A DNA stretch of 64,000 nucleotides from Pseudogracilibacillus auburnensis (lineage in GTDB: Bacteria; Bacillota; Bacilli; Bacillales; Amphibacillaceae), in assembly GCF_003201975.1 (NCBI RefSeq), contig NZ_QJJQ01000010.1:124001-188000 (forward strand), read 5' to 3'. Below the pieces are notes generated by a model that was not told the origin of the DNA, made no database searches, and saw nothing but the letters and a program-made list of their open reading frames with translations. This document shows positions 37,866 through 46,689 of the stretch, one piece after another. The position numbers were made by a program, and so were the translations under genes. Every line of letters begins with the position of its first letter. Position 1 is the first letter of the stretch.

Positions 37866-37892
37866 CTTGTCGCTAGATTACTAGACAACAAG
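37866..37892 (-). other. Intercistronic hairpin between the NEAT and importer genes
   Basis: CTTGTCGCTAG and CTAGACAACAAG pair with one bulge around ATTA, between the stop of the seven-NEAT gene and the start of the binding lipoprotein, without a T-run. It may mark partial termination or mRNA processing that sets different levels for wall protein and importer. Confidence 0.35.
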
Positions 37893-37994
37893 ACTCATTT
37901 CATTCTTTTTTGGCAGAAATATAAATGTTCTTACCTTATAAGTGTAACTTTAACTCGTGCCATAAAATGACGATAAGCCAAATTTTTTAATCGA

Positions 37995-40900
37995 TTAATT
38001 AGTTGCTATTCCTTTTCGTAACTTAATGACTAAAGGAATTAGTGATCCGACTAATAATAGGGCAAATAAAACTATTCTCGCAGTATCTGCAGTTTTTGGA
38101 TTTTTACCACCAGTTTTATCTTCTTTATTCGTACCATCGCTTTTATTCACTTTATCATCATCGTTACGGTCAAACTTCGGTACTTCATCTTCGTCAGTAG
38201 GTTTTTCTACTTTATCATTATCTTTTGGTTTAGATGGATCCACAGGGCCTTGTTTCGGATGTTCTCCTGCCTTCAAAAGCTTAATTGAATCAGGGTCAAA
38301 TTTAAATTGCACATCGTACTCGTGATGATAATTAAGAGCTGGTATATCAACTTTCACCCATGCATTTAATAAACTAAACAGATCATCTACTTCAAATTCA
38401 ACTACTCGAATATCTGACTTATTATTATTACTTAACACAGTTGGTGCAACAAGGGAACCGTTGTGTTCTGTTTTGAAATCAGTAATCCAAGAACTATTAG
38501 TTAACGTAATCGCAAGGTATTTCTTCCCATCTTTTACTTTTAAGTTTCCTGGACTTACAACATAGTCATTCATAACAGAAGTGTCAGATGTATTATTTTT
38601 TAATACTTTATATTCAATAGAATATTCTCCGTCTTCTAAGTTTCTCGGATCGATTTTAGGATCAGTTTTTGGTTCTTCTTTCGGGTCCTCTTTTGGATCT
38701 TCTTTCGGATCTTCTTTTGGATCTTCTTTTGGATCTTCTTTCGGATCCTCTTTTGGATCTTCTAACGGAATTCCACTAGGATCAAATGAAAAACGAATAT
38801 CGTATTTATTGTCATATACAAATCCAGGTATACCTGTTACGATCACATGAATTTTTGCATTCAGTACTTCATCTAAGTTTTGCACGTTGAATTCTACAAC
38901 ACGAGTATCATTTGCTGCATCTTCGCTAATAACTTTTGCATCAATAAAGTTATGATCCGTAAATGAGCCTGGTTGTGTTGTTTGTGTTTTTAAATATTGC
39001 CACCATGAACTATTGTTTAATGTTACTTGAACGATTTGTTCTCCATCTTTGACTATTAATTTAGCTGGAGATTTCATGTAATCATTTGTCATGGAACGTT
39101 CATTACTAGTATCTTTTAAAATTTCAAATGGCAGACTGTATTCGCCATCTTTATATATACCGGTAGGATTCTCCTGTTCAGGGTCTTTATTCCCATCTTG
39201 ATCATCTGGATCTTCAGGTGTTGGTTCCTCATCCTTAGGATCTTCTGGTGTAGGATCCTCTTCTTTATCTCCTGGATCTTCAGGGTCTTCTTGTGGATCT
39301 TCCTCACCAGGATCATTTGAACCTTCGTCAGTTTTTTTCACACTATTTCTTTCGAAAAATAACCGAACATCATATTCCCCGGTATAATTAGCTGATTCAA
39401 CAAAAACGGTAACTTTCGCGTTTACAACTGCATCTAATTCGTCGATATCGAAAACAACATCACGAGTGTTTGCAGCTTCATCAACATTAACTACCTCAGC
39501 CTGCTTAAATTCCCCAGCTTGTTCCACTTGAAAATCTTTAATCGCTTCATTGTCTGTTAATGTAAATGTGACTGTATTTTTGTCATCATCAATCGTTAAT
39601 TGAGCCGGTGCTTTAATATAATCACCCATGATTGACTTTTCAAATTCAGTTGCATGTAAAACTCTAAAATTAATCGTGTAATTGCCATTTTCTATTACAA
39701 CCGGTTCTTCAGGTTCTCCTTGATCATCTTCTGTAGCTTCTTGTAAGCTACTCTCATCAAACAGCAACCTAATATCGTATTCACCAGTGTAATCTAATGA
39801 AGCAACATAAACCTTAATTTTCGCATTTACTACTTCCGTCAAGTCGTCTATATCAAATGTAATCACTCGTGAATTAGTTAACTCATTTACACTCACAACT
39901 TCAGATGAAATGAATTCTCCGTTTTGTTCCGTTTTAAAATCTTTAATTGCTTCATTATCTGTTAATGTAAATGTCACTTTCCCTATACCATCTTGAACAG
40001 AAAGAGAAGCTGGACGTTTAATATAGCTTGAAGCAGTTGAAGGTTTATCTTCTGTTTCATGTAATACATCAAAATCAATCGTGTAATTTCCATCTTCTAT
40101 ATCAAGCTTATTTGGATCCTCTCCGTCTTCACCTGGATCTTCTACTTCAGGATCTTTTAAAGGAATTTCACTTGGATCAAACTGTAAACGAACATCATGA
40201 GTCATCGTTCCAAATGGTGTATTCGTATCAATTGTTACTTTCCCATTGATGATGTCAGCTAAATTGCCAACAGTAAAACTGATAACTCTTCTGTTATTTT
40301 GATCGTCATGACTTTCAATGGTTGTATCAACGAACTCCCCATTATTTTCGACAAGAAACTCTGTTATCATATTACTGCTAGACAATGTAAGAGTTACTTT
40401 TGCAATGCCATCCTTAACAATTAGTGAAGCAGGATCAGAAACGTACCTTCCCATCGAAGATTCTTTATCTTCAGTAGCATGTAAAATAGTTAATGGTACT
40501 TCATATTCTCCGTCAATATAAATACTTTCTTGTGCAGGTTTCTCTTCCTTAGGATCTTCTTCAGGATCTTCCGGCGCTTCCGATGCTAAAGGAATGTCAC
40601 TTGGATCAAATGAAAAACGAATATCGTATTTATTGTCATACTCAAATGGCAAGCCAGTTACAATAACATGAATCTTTGCATTTAGCACTTCATCTAAGTC
40701 TTGAACCTTTATTTCTACAACACGAGTATCATTTTCTGTATCTTCGCTAATTACTTTTGCATCAACAAAATTATCATCCGAAAATGAACCTGGTTGTGTT
40801 GTTTGTGTTTTTAAATATTGCCACCATGAACTATTGTTCAATGTTACTTGAACAGTTTGTTCTCCATCTTTGACTATTAACTTAGCTGGAGATTTCATGT

Positions 40901-41681
40901 AATCATTTGTCATGGATTCTTCATCTGAAGTATCTTTTAAAATTGTAAATGGTAAATCGTATTCACCATCTAGATAATTCCCTTCCGATGCCGGATCTTC
41001 TTTCGGATCCTCTGATGTTGGATCCTCACCTGGATCTTCTTTCGGATCCTCTGATGCTGGATCCTCACTTGGATCTTCTTTCGGATCCTCTGATGCTGGA
41101 TCCTCACTTGGATCTTCTTTCGGATCCTCTGGTGTTGTATCCTCACTTGGATCTTCTTTCGGATCCTCTGGTGTTGTATCCTCACTTGGATCTACTAACG
41201 GAATTCCACTAGCATCAAATGAATAACGAATATCATATTTATTGTCATAATTAATCATTGGAACAATAACATGAATTTTTGCATTTAGTACTTCATCTAA
41301 GTCTTGCACGTTGAATTCTACAACACGAGTATCATTTGCTCCATCTTCGCTAATAACTTTTGCATCAACAAAATTATCATCTGTAAATGAACCTGGTTGT
41401 GTTGTCTGTGTTTTTAAATATTGCCACCATGAACTGTTGTTCAAAGTTACTTGAACGGTTTGTTCTCCATCTTTGACTATTAATTTAGCCGGAGATTTCA
41501 TGTAATCATTTGTCATGGAGCGTTCATCACTAGTATCTTTTAATATTTCAAATGGAAGCTCGTATTCCCCATCCGCATATACTTTATCATCATTTGTTTC
41601 TGCGGAAACATATTGTAACGATGATAAAGCAGGAGTGAATGTTATTAAAAAGATTAATAAGATTGGAAAAAATCGTTTCAT
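37995..41681 (-). CDS. Cell-wall protein with seven NEAT haem-binding domains
   Basis: 1228 aa from ATG 41681 (GAGGAG upstream). Signal peptide (about 1-27), seven NEAT domains at roughly 35-156, 236-359, 388-503, 528-642, 663-776, 842-966 and 1014-1129, acidic Pro-Glu-Asp linkers, then sorting motif NPKTA (1194-1198), hydrophobic helix and RKGIATN tail. Six domains keep the YxxxY haem motif (YDNKY, YTGEY or YHHEY); domain 3 has GTMTH instead. Domains 1, 2 and 6 are almost identical, indicating recent internal duplication. Probably takes haem from host or environmental proteins and hands it to the importers; anchored by SrtB. Confidence 0.92.
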   Translation of the reverse strand: MKRFFPILLIFLITFTPALSSLQYVSAETNDDKVYADGEYELPFEILKDTSDERSMTNDYMKSPAKLIVKDGEQTVQVTLNNSSWWQYLKTQTTQPGSFTDDNFVDAKVISEDGANDTRVVEFNVQDLDEVLNAKIHVIVPMINYDNKYDIRYSFDASGIPLVDPSEDTTPEDPKEDPSEDTTPEDPKEDPSEDPASEDPKEDPSEDPASEDPKEDPGEDPTSEDPKEDPASEGNYLDGEYDLPFTILKDTSDEESMTNDYMKSPAKLIVKDGEQTVQVTLNNSSWWQYLKTQTTQPGSFSDDNFVDAKVISEDTENDTRVVEIKVQDLDEVLNAKIHVIVTGLPFEYDNKYDIRFSFDPSDIPLASEAPEDPEEDPKEEKPAQESIYIDGEYEVPLTILHATEDKESSMGRYVSDPASLIVKDGIAKVTLTLSSSNMITEFLVENNGEFVDTTIESHDDQNNRRVISFTVGNLADIINGKVTIDTNTPFGTMTHDVRLQFDPSEIPLKDPEVEDPGEDGEDPNKLDIEDGNYTIDFDVLHETEDKPSTASSYIKRPASLSVQDGIGKVTFTLTDNEAIKDFKTEQNGEFISSEVVSVNELTNSRVITFDIDDLTEVVNAKIKVYVASLDYTGEYDIRLLFDESSLQEATEDDQGEPEEPVVIENGNYTINFRVLHATEFEKSIMGDYIKAPAQLTIDDDKNTVTFTLTDNEAIKDFQVEQAGEFKQAEVVNVDEAANTRDVVFDIDELDAVVNAKVTVFVESANYTGEYDVRLFFERNSVKKTDEGSNDPGEEDPQEDPEDPGDKEEDPTPEDPKDEEPTPEDPDDQDGNKDPEQENPTGIYKDGEYSLPFEILKDTSNERSMTNDYMKSPAKLIVKDGEQIVQVTLNNSSWWQYLKTQTTQPGSFTDHNFIDAKVISEDAANDTRVVEFNVQNLDEVLNAKIHVIVTGIPGFVYDNKYDIRFSFDPSGIPLEDPKEDPKEDPKEDPKEDPKEDPKEDPKEEPKTDPKIDPRNLEDGEYSIEYKVLKNNTSDTSVMNDYVVSPGNLKVKDGKKYLAITLTNSSWITDFKTEHNGSLVAPTVLSNNNKSDIRVVEFEVDDLFSLLNAWVKVDIPALNYHHEYDVQFKFDPDSIKLLKAGEHPKQGPVDPSKPKDNDKVEKPTDEDEVPKFDRNDDDKVNKSDGTNKEDKTGGKNPKTADTARIVLFALLLVGSLIPLVIKLRKGIATN
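38671..38766. repeat. 12-bp in-frame tandem repeat encoding KEDP linker
   Basis: Eight 12-bp units (GGATCTTCTTTC/GGATCTTCTTTT variants on the plus strand) within the seven-NEAT gene, encoding PKED repeats between domains 6 and 7. Likely to vary in number by slippage. Confidence 0.85.
40993..41187. repeat. 39-bp in-frame tandem repeat encoding the first inter-NEAT linker
   Basis: Five 39-bp units starting at 40993, 41032, 41071, 41110 and 41149, each coding a 13-residue acidic Pro/Ser/Thr linker between NEAT domains 1 and 2. Open frames on the other reading frames here are repeat shadows. Confidence 0.88.
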
Positions 41682-41711
41682 CAAATTCTCCTCTTTCATT
41701 ATTTTTTCCTT

Positions 41712-42350
41712 TTATTCTGTTGCTAATTTACGAACTAAAAATATGCTAGAACCAATTAACATAAGCCCGAGTAACAAAACTGGAGTATTGTCGCCTGTCG
41801 GTGGGTTTTTTTCTGCTTCTTTCTCTCCACCTTCTTTATTGCCTGCCCCATTTTTCGTTCCTTCTTCTTTGTTCGTTTCGCCTGAATCATTACTACCACC
41901 TGCTCCTGGAACATTAGACGTATCAAACTGGAAACGAATATCATACTTATTGTCATAGTCAATATCTGGAACAATAACATGAATATTTGCTGGAACGATT
42001 TGATCTAAATCTTGCACTTCAAACTGAACAACTCTTGTATCTGCACCTTCATCCTCACTTAAAACAGTTACATCCTGTCCATTCACTTTAAAATATTGCC
42101 ACCATGAACTATTATTTATTGTTAACTGGACAAGGTTCTTGCCATCTTTTACGACTAGTTTACCAGGTGAAGTAACATAATCATTTGTCATGGAGCGCTC
42201 ATCACTATCACCTTTTAATACGGTAAATGGAACACTGTATTCACCATTTTCATATTTTGATGCAGCATCCACAGTATCCCCCTGATTTATTGAAAAGAAA
42301 GTCATGATAACAATTAAAGATAGTGCGAATATTTTGAAAATGTTTTTCAT
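41712..42350 (-). CDS. IsdC-like single-NEAT wall protein
   Basis: 212 aa. Signal peptide (about 1-30), one NEAT domain (about 33-150) with SMTNDYVTSPGKL and haem motif YDNKY, a Gly/Glu/Lys-rich spacer, then NPPTGD, hydrophobic helix and a short RKLATE tail. The motif is between the LPxTG of sortase A and the NPxTx of sortase B substrates. AGGAGG precedes the ATG. Its NEAT domain closely resembles domains 1, 2 and 6 of the large protein. Likely relays haem to the membrane lipoproteins. Confidence 0.88.
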   Translation of the reverse strand: MKNIFKIFALSLIVIMTFFSINQGDTVDAASKYENGEYSVPFTVLKGDSDERSMTNDYVTSPGKLVVKDGKNLVQLTINNSSWWQYFKVNGQDVTVLSEDEGADTRVVQFEVQDLDQIVPANIHVIVPDIDYDNKYDIRFQFDTSNVPGAGGSNDSGETNKEEGTKNGAGNKEGGEKEAEKNPPTGDNTPVLLLGLMLIGSSIFLVRKLATE

Positions 42351-42374
42351 TAATATTTTCCTCCTATATCATAT

Positions 42375-43097
42375 TTAAGCATTTTTGCGTCTAGCAATAG
42401 TCATTTTCCACAAAATGTAAATGAATAATGCTGTCGCAATTACTAAAATAATAATCATTGTAACTGAAATGCTACCACTTGAGGATTCATCATCAGCTTT
42501 CGTTGTTACAGATGCAACTTCATCATCGTCTTCTGTAGCTTCAGTTGAATTGTCTGATTGTTCCATTGGCTCCTGTCTCGGTTCAGCATCCTCCATTGGT
42601 TCGATTGTGCTTTCATCAAAATCATAACGAACCGTATAATGGTTGTCATATACTGGGTCCATCGTTTCAATCAATACGTGCATTTTAAACTCAAGTGGGT
42701 CAGTTAAATCTCGATCAAGTAAAAATTCGATTACCCTTGTTGTATCCTCTGGCTTCGTTGTATCCTCTTCATCTGCACTAACGACACCTACATCAACAAA
42801 AGAATCTCCAAGGGGTGCTTGTAATTCTTTTATCCAATAACTATGGTTCAAATGAAACTGGATATATTTCTCTCCATTTTCAACATATAAAGTGGCAGGT
42901 TTGTCAAAGTAATCATTTGCAATGGAAACGGAGTCGTTCTCAGCATGTAAAATATCATACTCTATAGAATAAGCACCATCTTCAAGATCATTTAGACTAG
43001 TTTCAGCAAATGACTTTTTCACTGGTATGAGCATCAATGTACATATACAGTAAAGTATCATGCATACTCCAATTAACCTAGTTGTCTTCTTCTCCAA
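42375..43097 (-). CDS. Membrane-anchored single-NEAT protein
   Basis: 240 aa, TTG start with AGGAGG. Signal sequence (about 10-31), NEAT domain (about 36-167) with haem motif YDNHY, a Glu/Asp/Ser-rich spacer, and a C-terminal helix (VTMIIILVIATALFIYILW) with RRKNA tail. No sortase motif precedes the helix, so it probably stays in the membrane. First gene of the minus-strand haem operon, directly below two Fur boxes. May be the last NEAT relay before IsdE. Confidence 0.85.
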   Translation of the reverse strand: MEKKTTRLIGVCMILYCICTLMLIPVKKSFAETSLNDLEDGAYSIEYDILHAENDSVSIANDYFDKPATLYVENGEKYIQFHLNHSYWIKELQAPLGDSFVDVGVVSADEEDTTKPEDTTRVIEFLLDRDLTDPLEFKMHVLIETMDPVYDNHYTVRYDFDESTIEPMEDAEPRQEPMEQSDNSTEATEDDDEVASVTTKADDESSSGSISVTMIIILVIATALFIYILWKMTIARRKNA

Positions 43098-43131
43098 TCA
43101 CTTCCCTCCTAACTTGATAAAATTGATTGAA

Positions 43132-43150
43132 ATTGAGATTCATTCTCAAT
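43132..43150. promoter_or_regulatory. Fur box 1
   Basis: ATTGAGATTCATTCTCAAT; the central 15 bases TGAGATT-C-ATTCTCA fit the 7-1-7 Fur pattern with few mismatches. Located 35 bases upstream of the membrane NEAT gene. Confidence 0.72.
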
Positions 43151-43275
43151 AACTAAGTAAAAAAATAAAGCCCTCTTGCTTATCTACAACTTCAGACTCT
43201 ATCACTCTATGTATTTTTTATTGTTAAATAAAACCACCTCACTTCCAATCTATGAAGCTTTCACACAAATAATAA

Positions 43276-43290
43276 TGAGAATCATTATCA
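43276..43290. promoter_or_regulatory. Fur box 2
   Basis: TGAGAAT-C-ATTATCA, one mismatch from the 7-1-7 Bacillus Fur consensus. Lies mid-way between the divergent haem operons. Confidence 0.8.
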
Positions 43291-43396
43291 TTTATCCCTT
43301 TGCTTTACTATGATAACGGATAAAAAATAAAAGTCAAATTAATTATTAACCACTTTTAAAATTTTCTACCTCAAAATATAAAATTTTATATTCCTA

Positions 43397-43427
43397 TTGA
43401 CAATGATAATGATTTTCATTATCATTG
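43397..43427 (+). promoter_or_regulatory. Promoter of the plus-strand haem operon fully covered by Fur box 3
   Basis: -35 TTGACA (43397-43402), 17-base spacer, -10 TATCAT (43420-43425). A perfect inverted repeat with 12-bp arms (CAATGATAATGA and its complement, spaced by TTT) occupies 43401-43427, so iron-loaded Fur would cover the whole promoter. Confidence 0.9.
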
Positions 43428-43474
43428 TGTTAATTGAGAATTTCTCTCAGTTATACTTATAGGAGGCTTTGTTT

Positions 43475-44428
43475 ATGAAGAAGGCTGTCATTGTTTTTTG
43501 TTCTATGCTCGTGTTCCTAATGGTCGGGTGTAGTTCCAACACAGATGAAACGACAAATCAAGGTAAGACCAAAGAAGCTGGCGAAAATGCAATCAGTATT
43601 ACCGACTTTTCCAACCGGACAATTACTTTTGATCATATACCTGAAAAAATTGTTTCACTCGGAAATGGCGAAACAGATATTATTTATGCTTTGGGCGAAG
43701 AGGTTGTAGGACGTCCAACCGGTGATGCGGTAATAAAAGAATCAGAAAATGCACTGGAAGTTGGATCTTCACATAGTGCCGATTTGGAGAAAATAACTTC
43801 ACTTGATCCTGATGTCGTTTTGGGAAACCATCCAATGAATTCAAACGATGTACAGTCTATTGAGAGTATAGGATCGGAAATGATTTTAACTAGTGCTAAT
43901 TCGGTTGACGATATAAAAAAACAAATTACACTATTTAGTGATTTATTAAACAAGCGAGAAAAAGCTGATGAAGTAATACATATGATAGATGAAAAAATTG
44001 CTCAAATTCAGTCAGAGCAAACGGAAAAGAAACCAAGAGTATTGTTAGTATACGGCGCGCCTGGAACAAATATGGCTGCCTTACCCAATTCATTAAGTGG
44101 AGATATTTTAGAGCTTGCTGGGGGTGAAAATATTGCCAGTGACTACCCTAGTTTAGAAATGTATCCACAATATGCACAACTAAATACGGAAAGAATGATA
44201 GAATCAAATCCACAAATGATCTTATTAATGAGTCATGGTAATCCTGAAGAAGTAAAAGAAGGTTTTATAAATGATATGTCCAAAAATGCTGGTTGGAACG
44301 AGTTAGACGCAGTTAAAAATGATCAGTTTATTATTTTACCACATGATCTTTTCGGTACTAATCCAGGGACAAAAATAGTAGATGCACTCGATTATCTTCA
44401 TGAGTTATTACAAGATGTGAAGGAATAA
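43475..44428 (+). CDS. isdE: Haem/iron-complex binding lipoprotein (IsdE-like, plus-strand importer)
   Basis: 317 aa from ATG 43475 (AGGAGG eight bases upstream; a TTG two codons earlier is too close). Lipobox FLMVGCSSN. Binding-protein fold: ITFDHIPEKIVSLGNGETDIIYALG, VGSSHSADLEKITSLDPDVVLG, LLVYGAPGTNMAALPNSLSGDILELAGGENIA. Divergent from the NEAT operon and first of four plus-strand genes ending in isdG. Distinct in sequence from the minus-strand lipoprotein, so the locus encodes two importers. Confidence 0.86.
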   Translation: MKKAVIVFCSMLVFLMVGCSSNTDETTNQGKTKEAGENAISITDFSNRTITFDHIPEKIVSLGNGETDIIYALGEEVVGRPTGDAVIKESENALEVGSSHSADLEKITSLDPDVVLGNHPMNSNDVQSIESIGSEMILTSANSVDDIKKQITLFSDLLNKREKADEVIHMIDEKIAQIQSEQTEKKPRVLLVYGAPGTNMAALPNSLSGDILELAGGENIASDYPSLEMYPQYAQLNTERMIESNPQMILLMSHGNPEEVKEGFINDMSKNAGWNELDAVKNDQFIILPHDLFGTNPGTKIVDALDYLHELLQDVKE

Positions 44429-44430
44429 AT

Positions 44431-45426
44431 ATGACAATCCAGAAAAGAAATTTACGGAGAAAATATATTTCAATCATTACGCCTATTTTATTCATTGTTG
44501 TGACATTTTATAGTTTAACGTACGGACCTGTATCTATTTCTTTAGCCGAAATTTGGCATGTATTTTTTCAAGATGGAGAATCGATTCATCAAAAAATCAT
44601 TATCGATGTACGACTTCCTAGAGTTATCATCGGAATTTTAGTTGGTGGCTGTTTAGCAGCTTCTGGAGCCCTACTTCAAGGCGTGATGAAAAACCCTTTA
44701 GCTGATCCCGGAATAATTGGCGTTTCCTCAGGTGCTGGACTCGCAGCTATTATTACAATGGTACTACTACCACAGTATAGTTTTCTTTTACCAATAGCTG
44801 CTTTTATAGGCGCACTTATTACATCACTCGCTATATATGTACTTGCATGGGACAGAGGAACATCACCTGTTAAGATTATTTTGGCTGGTGTTGCAATTAA
44901 TGCTTTATTAGGTGCAGTTATGAATGGAATTATGGTCGTCTATAGTGAACGAGTTCAGGCTGTATTGCCTTGGCTTGCGGGAGGATTAACTGGAAGAGGA
45001 TGGTTTCATTTAGAGTTCATGGCACCCTATGCGATTATTAGTATCATTTTATCCTTTTTTGCCATTAAACCAGCGAATTTATTACTTTTAGGTGATGATT
45101 CGGCAAAATTGTTAGGGCAAAAAGTGGAAGTGCAACGATTTTTACTTATTATCCTTGCTTCATTATTAGCAGGAGTAGCAGTTAGTGTTGCTGGGCTTGT
45201 TGGTTTTGTTGGATTAGTTGTACCACATATTATTCGTATTCTTGTCGGAGATGATTATACCTTCCTACTTCCATTCAGTATAGTGAGTGGAGCAATTTTA
45301 GTCGTTTTTGCAGATACAGTTGCGCGTTCTTGGTTTGACCCAATCGAACTTCCGGTAGGCATATTACTCGCATGTTTAGGTGCACCATTCTTTTTAATTT
45401 TACTAAGGAAAAGGAGAATATTGTAA
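44431..45426 (+). CDS. isdF: Haem/iron-complex ABC transporter permease (IsdF-like, plus-strand importer)
   Basis: 331 aa, FecCD fold with about ten helices: VRLPRVIIGILVGGCLAASGALLQGVMKNPLADPGIIGVSSGAG and GLVGFVGLVVPHIIRILVGDD are diagnostic. Starts two bases after the lipoprotein stop with GAAGGAATAAAT upstream; its TAA overlaps the ATPase start by one base. Confidence 0.9.
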   Translation: MTIQKRNLRRKYISIITPILFIVVTFYSLTYGPVSISLAEIWHVFFQDGESIHQKIIIDVRLPRVIIGILVGGCLAASGALLQGVMKNPLADPGIIGVSSGAGLAAIITMVLLPQYSFLLPIAAFIGALITSLAIYVLAWDRGTSPVKIILAGVAINALLGAVMNGIMVVYSERVQAVLPWLAGGLTGRGWFHLEFMAPYAIISIILSFFAIKPANLLLLGDDSAKLLGQKVEVQRFLLIILASLLAGVAVSVAGLVGFVGLVVPHIIRILVGDDYTFLLPFSIVSGAILVVFADTVARSWFDPIELPVGILLACLGAPFFLILLRKRRIL

Positions 45427-46232
45427 TGAAAGCTATTCAAACAAAAGGCATTTCATTAAAGATAGATAAGTTTCAATTAGATAATATTTCCCTTTCCATT
45501 CCAAGTCGAAAGATTACTTCCATCGTTGGTCCTAATGGATCTGGTAAATCTACCTTATTAAAAATAATTAGTAGATTAGTGACCGCAAACGATGGCACAG
45601 TTTATGTACAAAATAAAAATGCTAAAAACTACAAAACGAAAGAATTTGCCAAAACAATTGCAATGTTACCGCAATCTAAAGATATGTTACCAAATGTGAC
45701 AGTAAGAGAATTAATTTCTTTCGGAAGGGAGCCGTATAAACATTTTCTATCCAATCGATTAAATGAAGAAGATGAAGAAATTATTGATGCAGCAATGAAA
45801 ATGACTAAGACAACAAAGCATGAAAACCGATTGTTTTACAGTCTATCAGGAGGTGAGCAACAAAAAGTACGAATAGCGATGGCTCTTGCTCAAAAAACAG
45901 ATATTCTTTTGTTAGATGAACCAACTACCTTTTTAGACATCGCTCATCAGTATGATTTAATGGAACTGCTACAACAAATTAATGAAAAGTACAACATGAC
46001 AATTATTATGGTACTACATGAGTTACAACAAGCGGCAGCATATAGTCATTATATGATTGCAATGAAGCACGGGAACATTATCGAATGTGGAGTTCCTGAA
46101 AAGCTGTTAAGTACGAAGTTTTTACATGATGTTTATGAAATAGATGCACGTATATTATTTGAAGATGGATTTCCATTGATCATACCAAAAACAAGGAGGA
46201 AACAGAATGATTATTGTAACGAACACAACTAA
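45426..46232 (+). CDS. Haem/iron-complex ABC transporter ATP-binding protein (plus-strand importer)
   Basis: 268 aa. Walker [12 protein letters not shown], signature [18 protein letters not shown], Walker [15 protein letters not shown] and switch [14 protein letters not shown]. The start is ATG 45426 (AAGGAG nine bases upstream) rather than an in-frame ATG-like extension from 45372 inside the permease gene. Overlaps isdG by 26 bases. Confidence 0.9.
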   Translation: MKAIQTKGISLKIDKFQLDNISLSIPSRKITSIVGPNGSGKSTLLKIISRLVTANDGTVYVQNKNAKNYKTKEFAKTIAMLPQSKDMLPNVTVRELISFGREPYKHFLSNRLNEEDEEIIDAAMKMTKTTKHENRLFYSLSGGEQQKVRIAMALAQKTDILLLDEPTTFLDIAHQYDLMELLQQINEKYNMTIIMVLHELQQAAAYSHYMIAMKHGNIIECGVPEKLLSTKFLHDVYEIDARILFEDGFPLIIPKTRRKQNDYCNEHN

Positions 46233-46527
46233 AATTAAAAAAGGTGAAGGATACAAATTAGTAAACCGCTTCGATAAAGTTGGTAAAATTGAAAGCATGG
46301 AAGGGTTTTTAGGATTGGAAGTATTACTTACTGAAAATCTTCAGGATTATGATGAAGTAACCATTAGTACTCGTTGGGATTCAAAAGATTCTTTTAAAAA
46401 TTGGACGAAAAGTGATGCATTTAAAGAGGCTCATGCCCATAACGGTGGAAAACCAGATTATATTATTACAAATAAAATTTCCTATTACGATGTAAAAATC
46501 ACTCGTAATCCTATTGTAACAGCATAA
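46207..46527 (+). CDS. isdG: Haem-degrading monooxygenase IsdG
   Basis: 106-aa ferredoxin-fold dimeric enzyme that breaks open haem and frees iron. The active residues align: Asn6 (IVTNTTKI), Trp66 (SFKNWTKS) and His76 (KEAHAHNG), the same triad as Asn7/Trp67/His77 of staphylococcal IsdG. AAGGAGG precedes the ATG, inside the end of the ATPase gene. It completes the pathway of capture, import and degradation. Confidence 0.94.
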   Translation: MIIVTNTTKIKKGEGYKLVNRFDKVGKIESMEGFLGLEVLLTENLQDYDEVTISTRWDSKDSFKNWTKSDAFKEAHAHNGGKPDYIITNKISYYDVKITRNPIVTA

Positions 46528-46620
46528 CACGAGGGTAGTAGAGATAGAATATAAAGACCCAATTATAGCGAATTCATTCTATTGATAAAAGCCCCCTTTC
46601 ATCAATCAATGAATTAATAA

Positions 46621-46665
46621 TCCAACTAACTTATTCCCCTTTCTTAAGTTAGTTGGAGTTTTTTT
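46621..46665 (+). terminator. Terminator of the plus-strand haem operon
   Basis: Perfect 13-bp stem TCCAACTAACTTA / TAAGTTAGTTGGA with an 11-base loop, then G and seven T. Confidence 0.92.
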
Positions 46666-46689
46666 ATTATGGCCATACCCCTAAATCCT

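Noticed and set aside
38581-38850. Frame with GSSFGSSF repeats on the plus strand
   Set aside because: Antisense shadow of the 12-bp KEDP linker repeat.
40949-41212. Repetitive frames (DLLSDPLMLDPHL and QHQRIRKKIQV types) within the seven-NEAT gene
   Set aside because: Shadows of the 39-bp linker repeat; the true frame codes acidic linkers in a complete wall protein.
43684-43953. Antisense frame of 89 codons inside the plus-strand lipoprotein gene
   Set aside because: Fully covered by a well-supported gene on the other strand.
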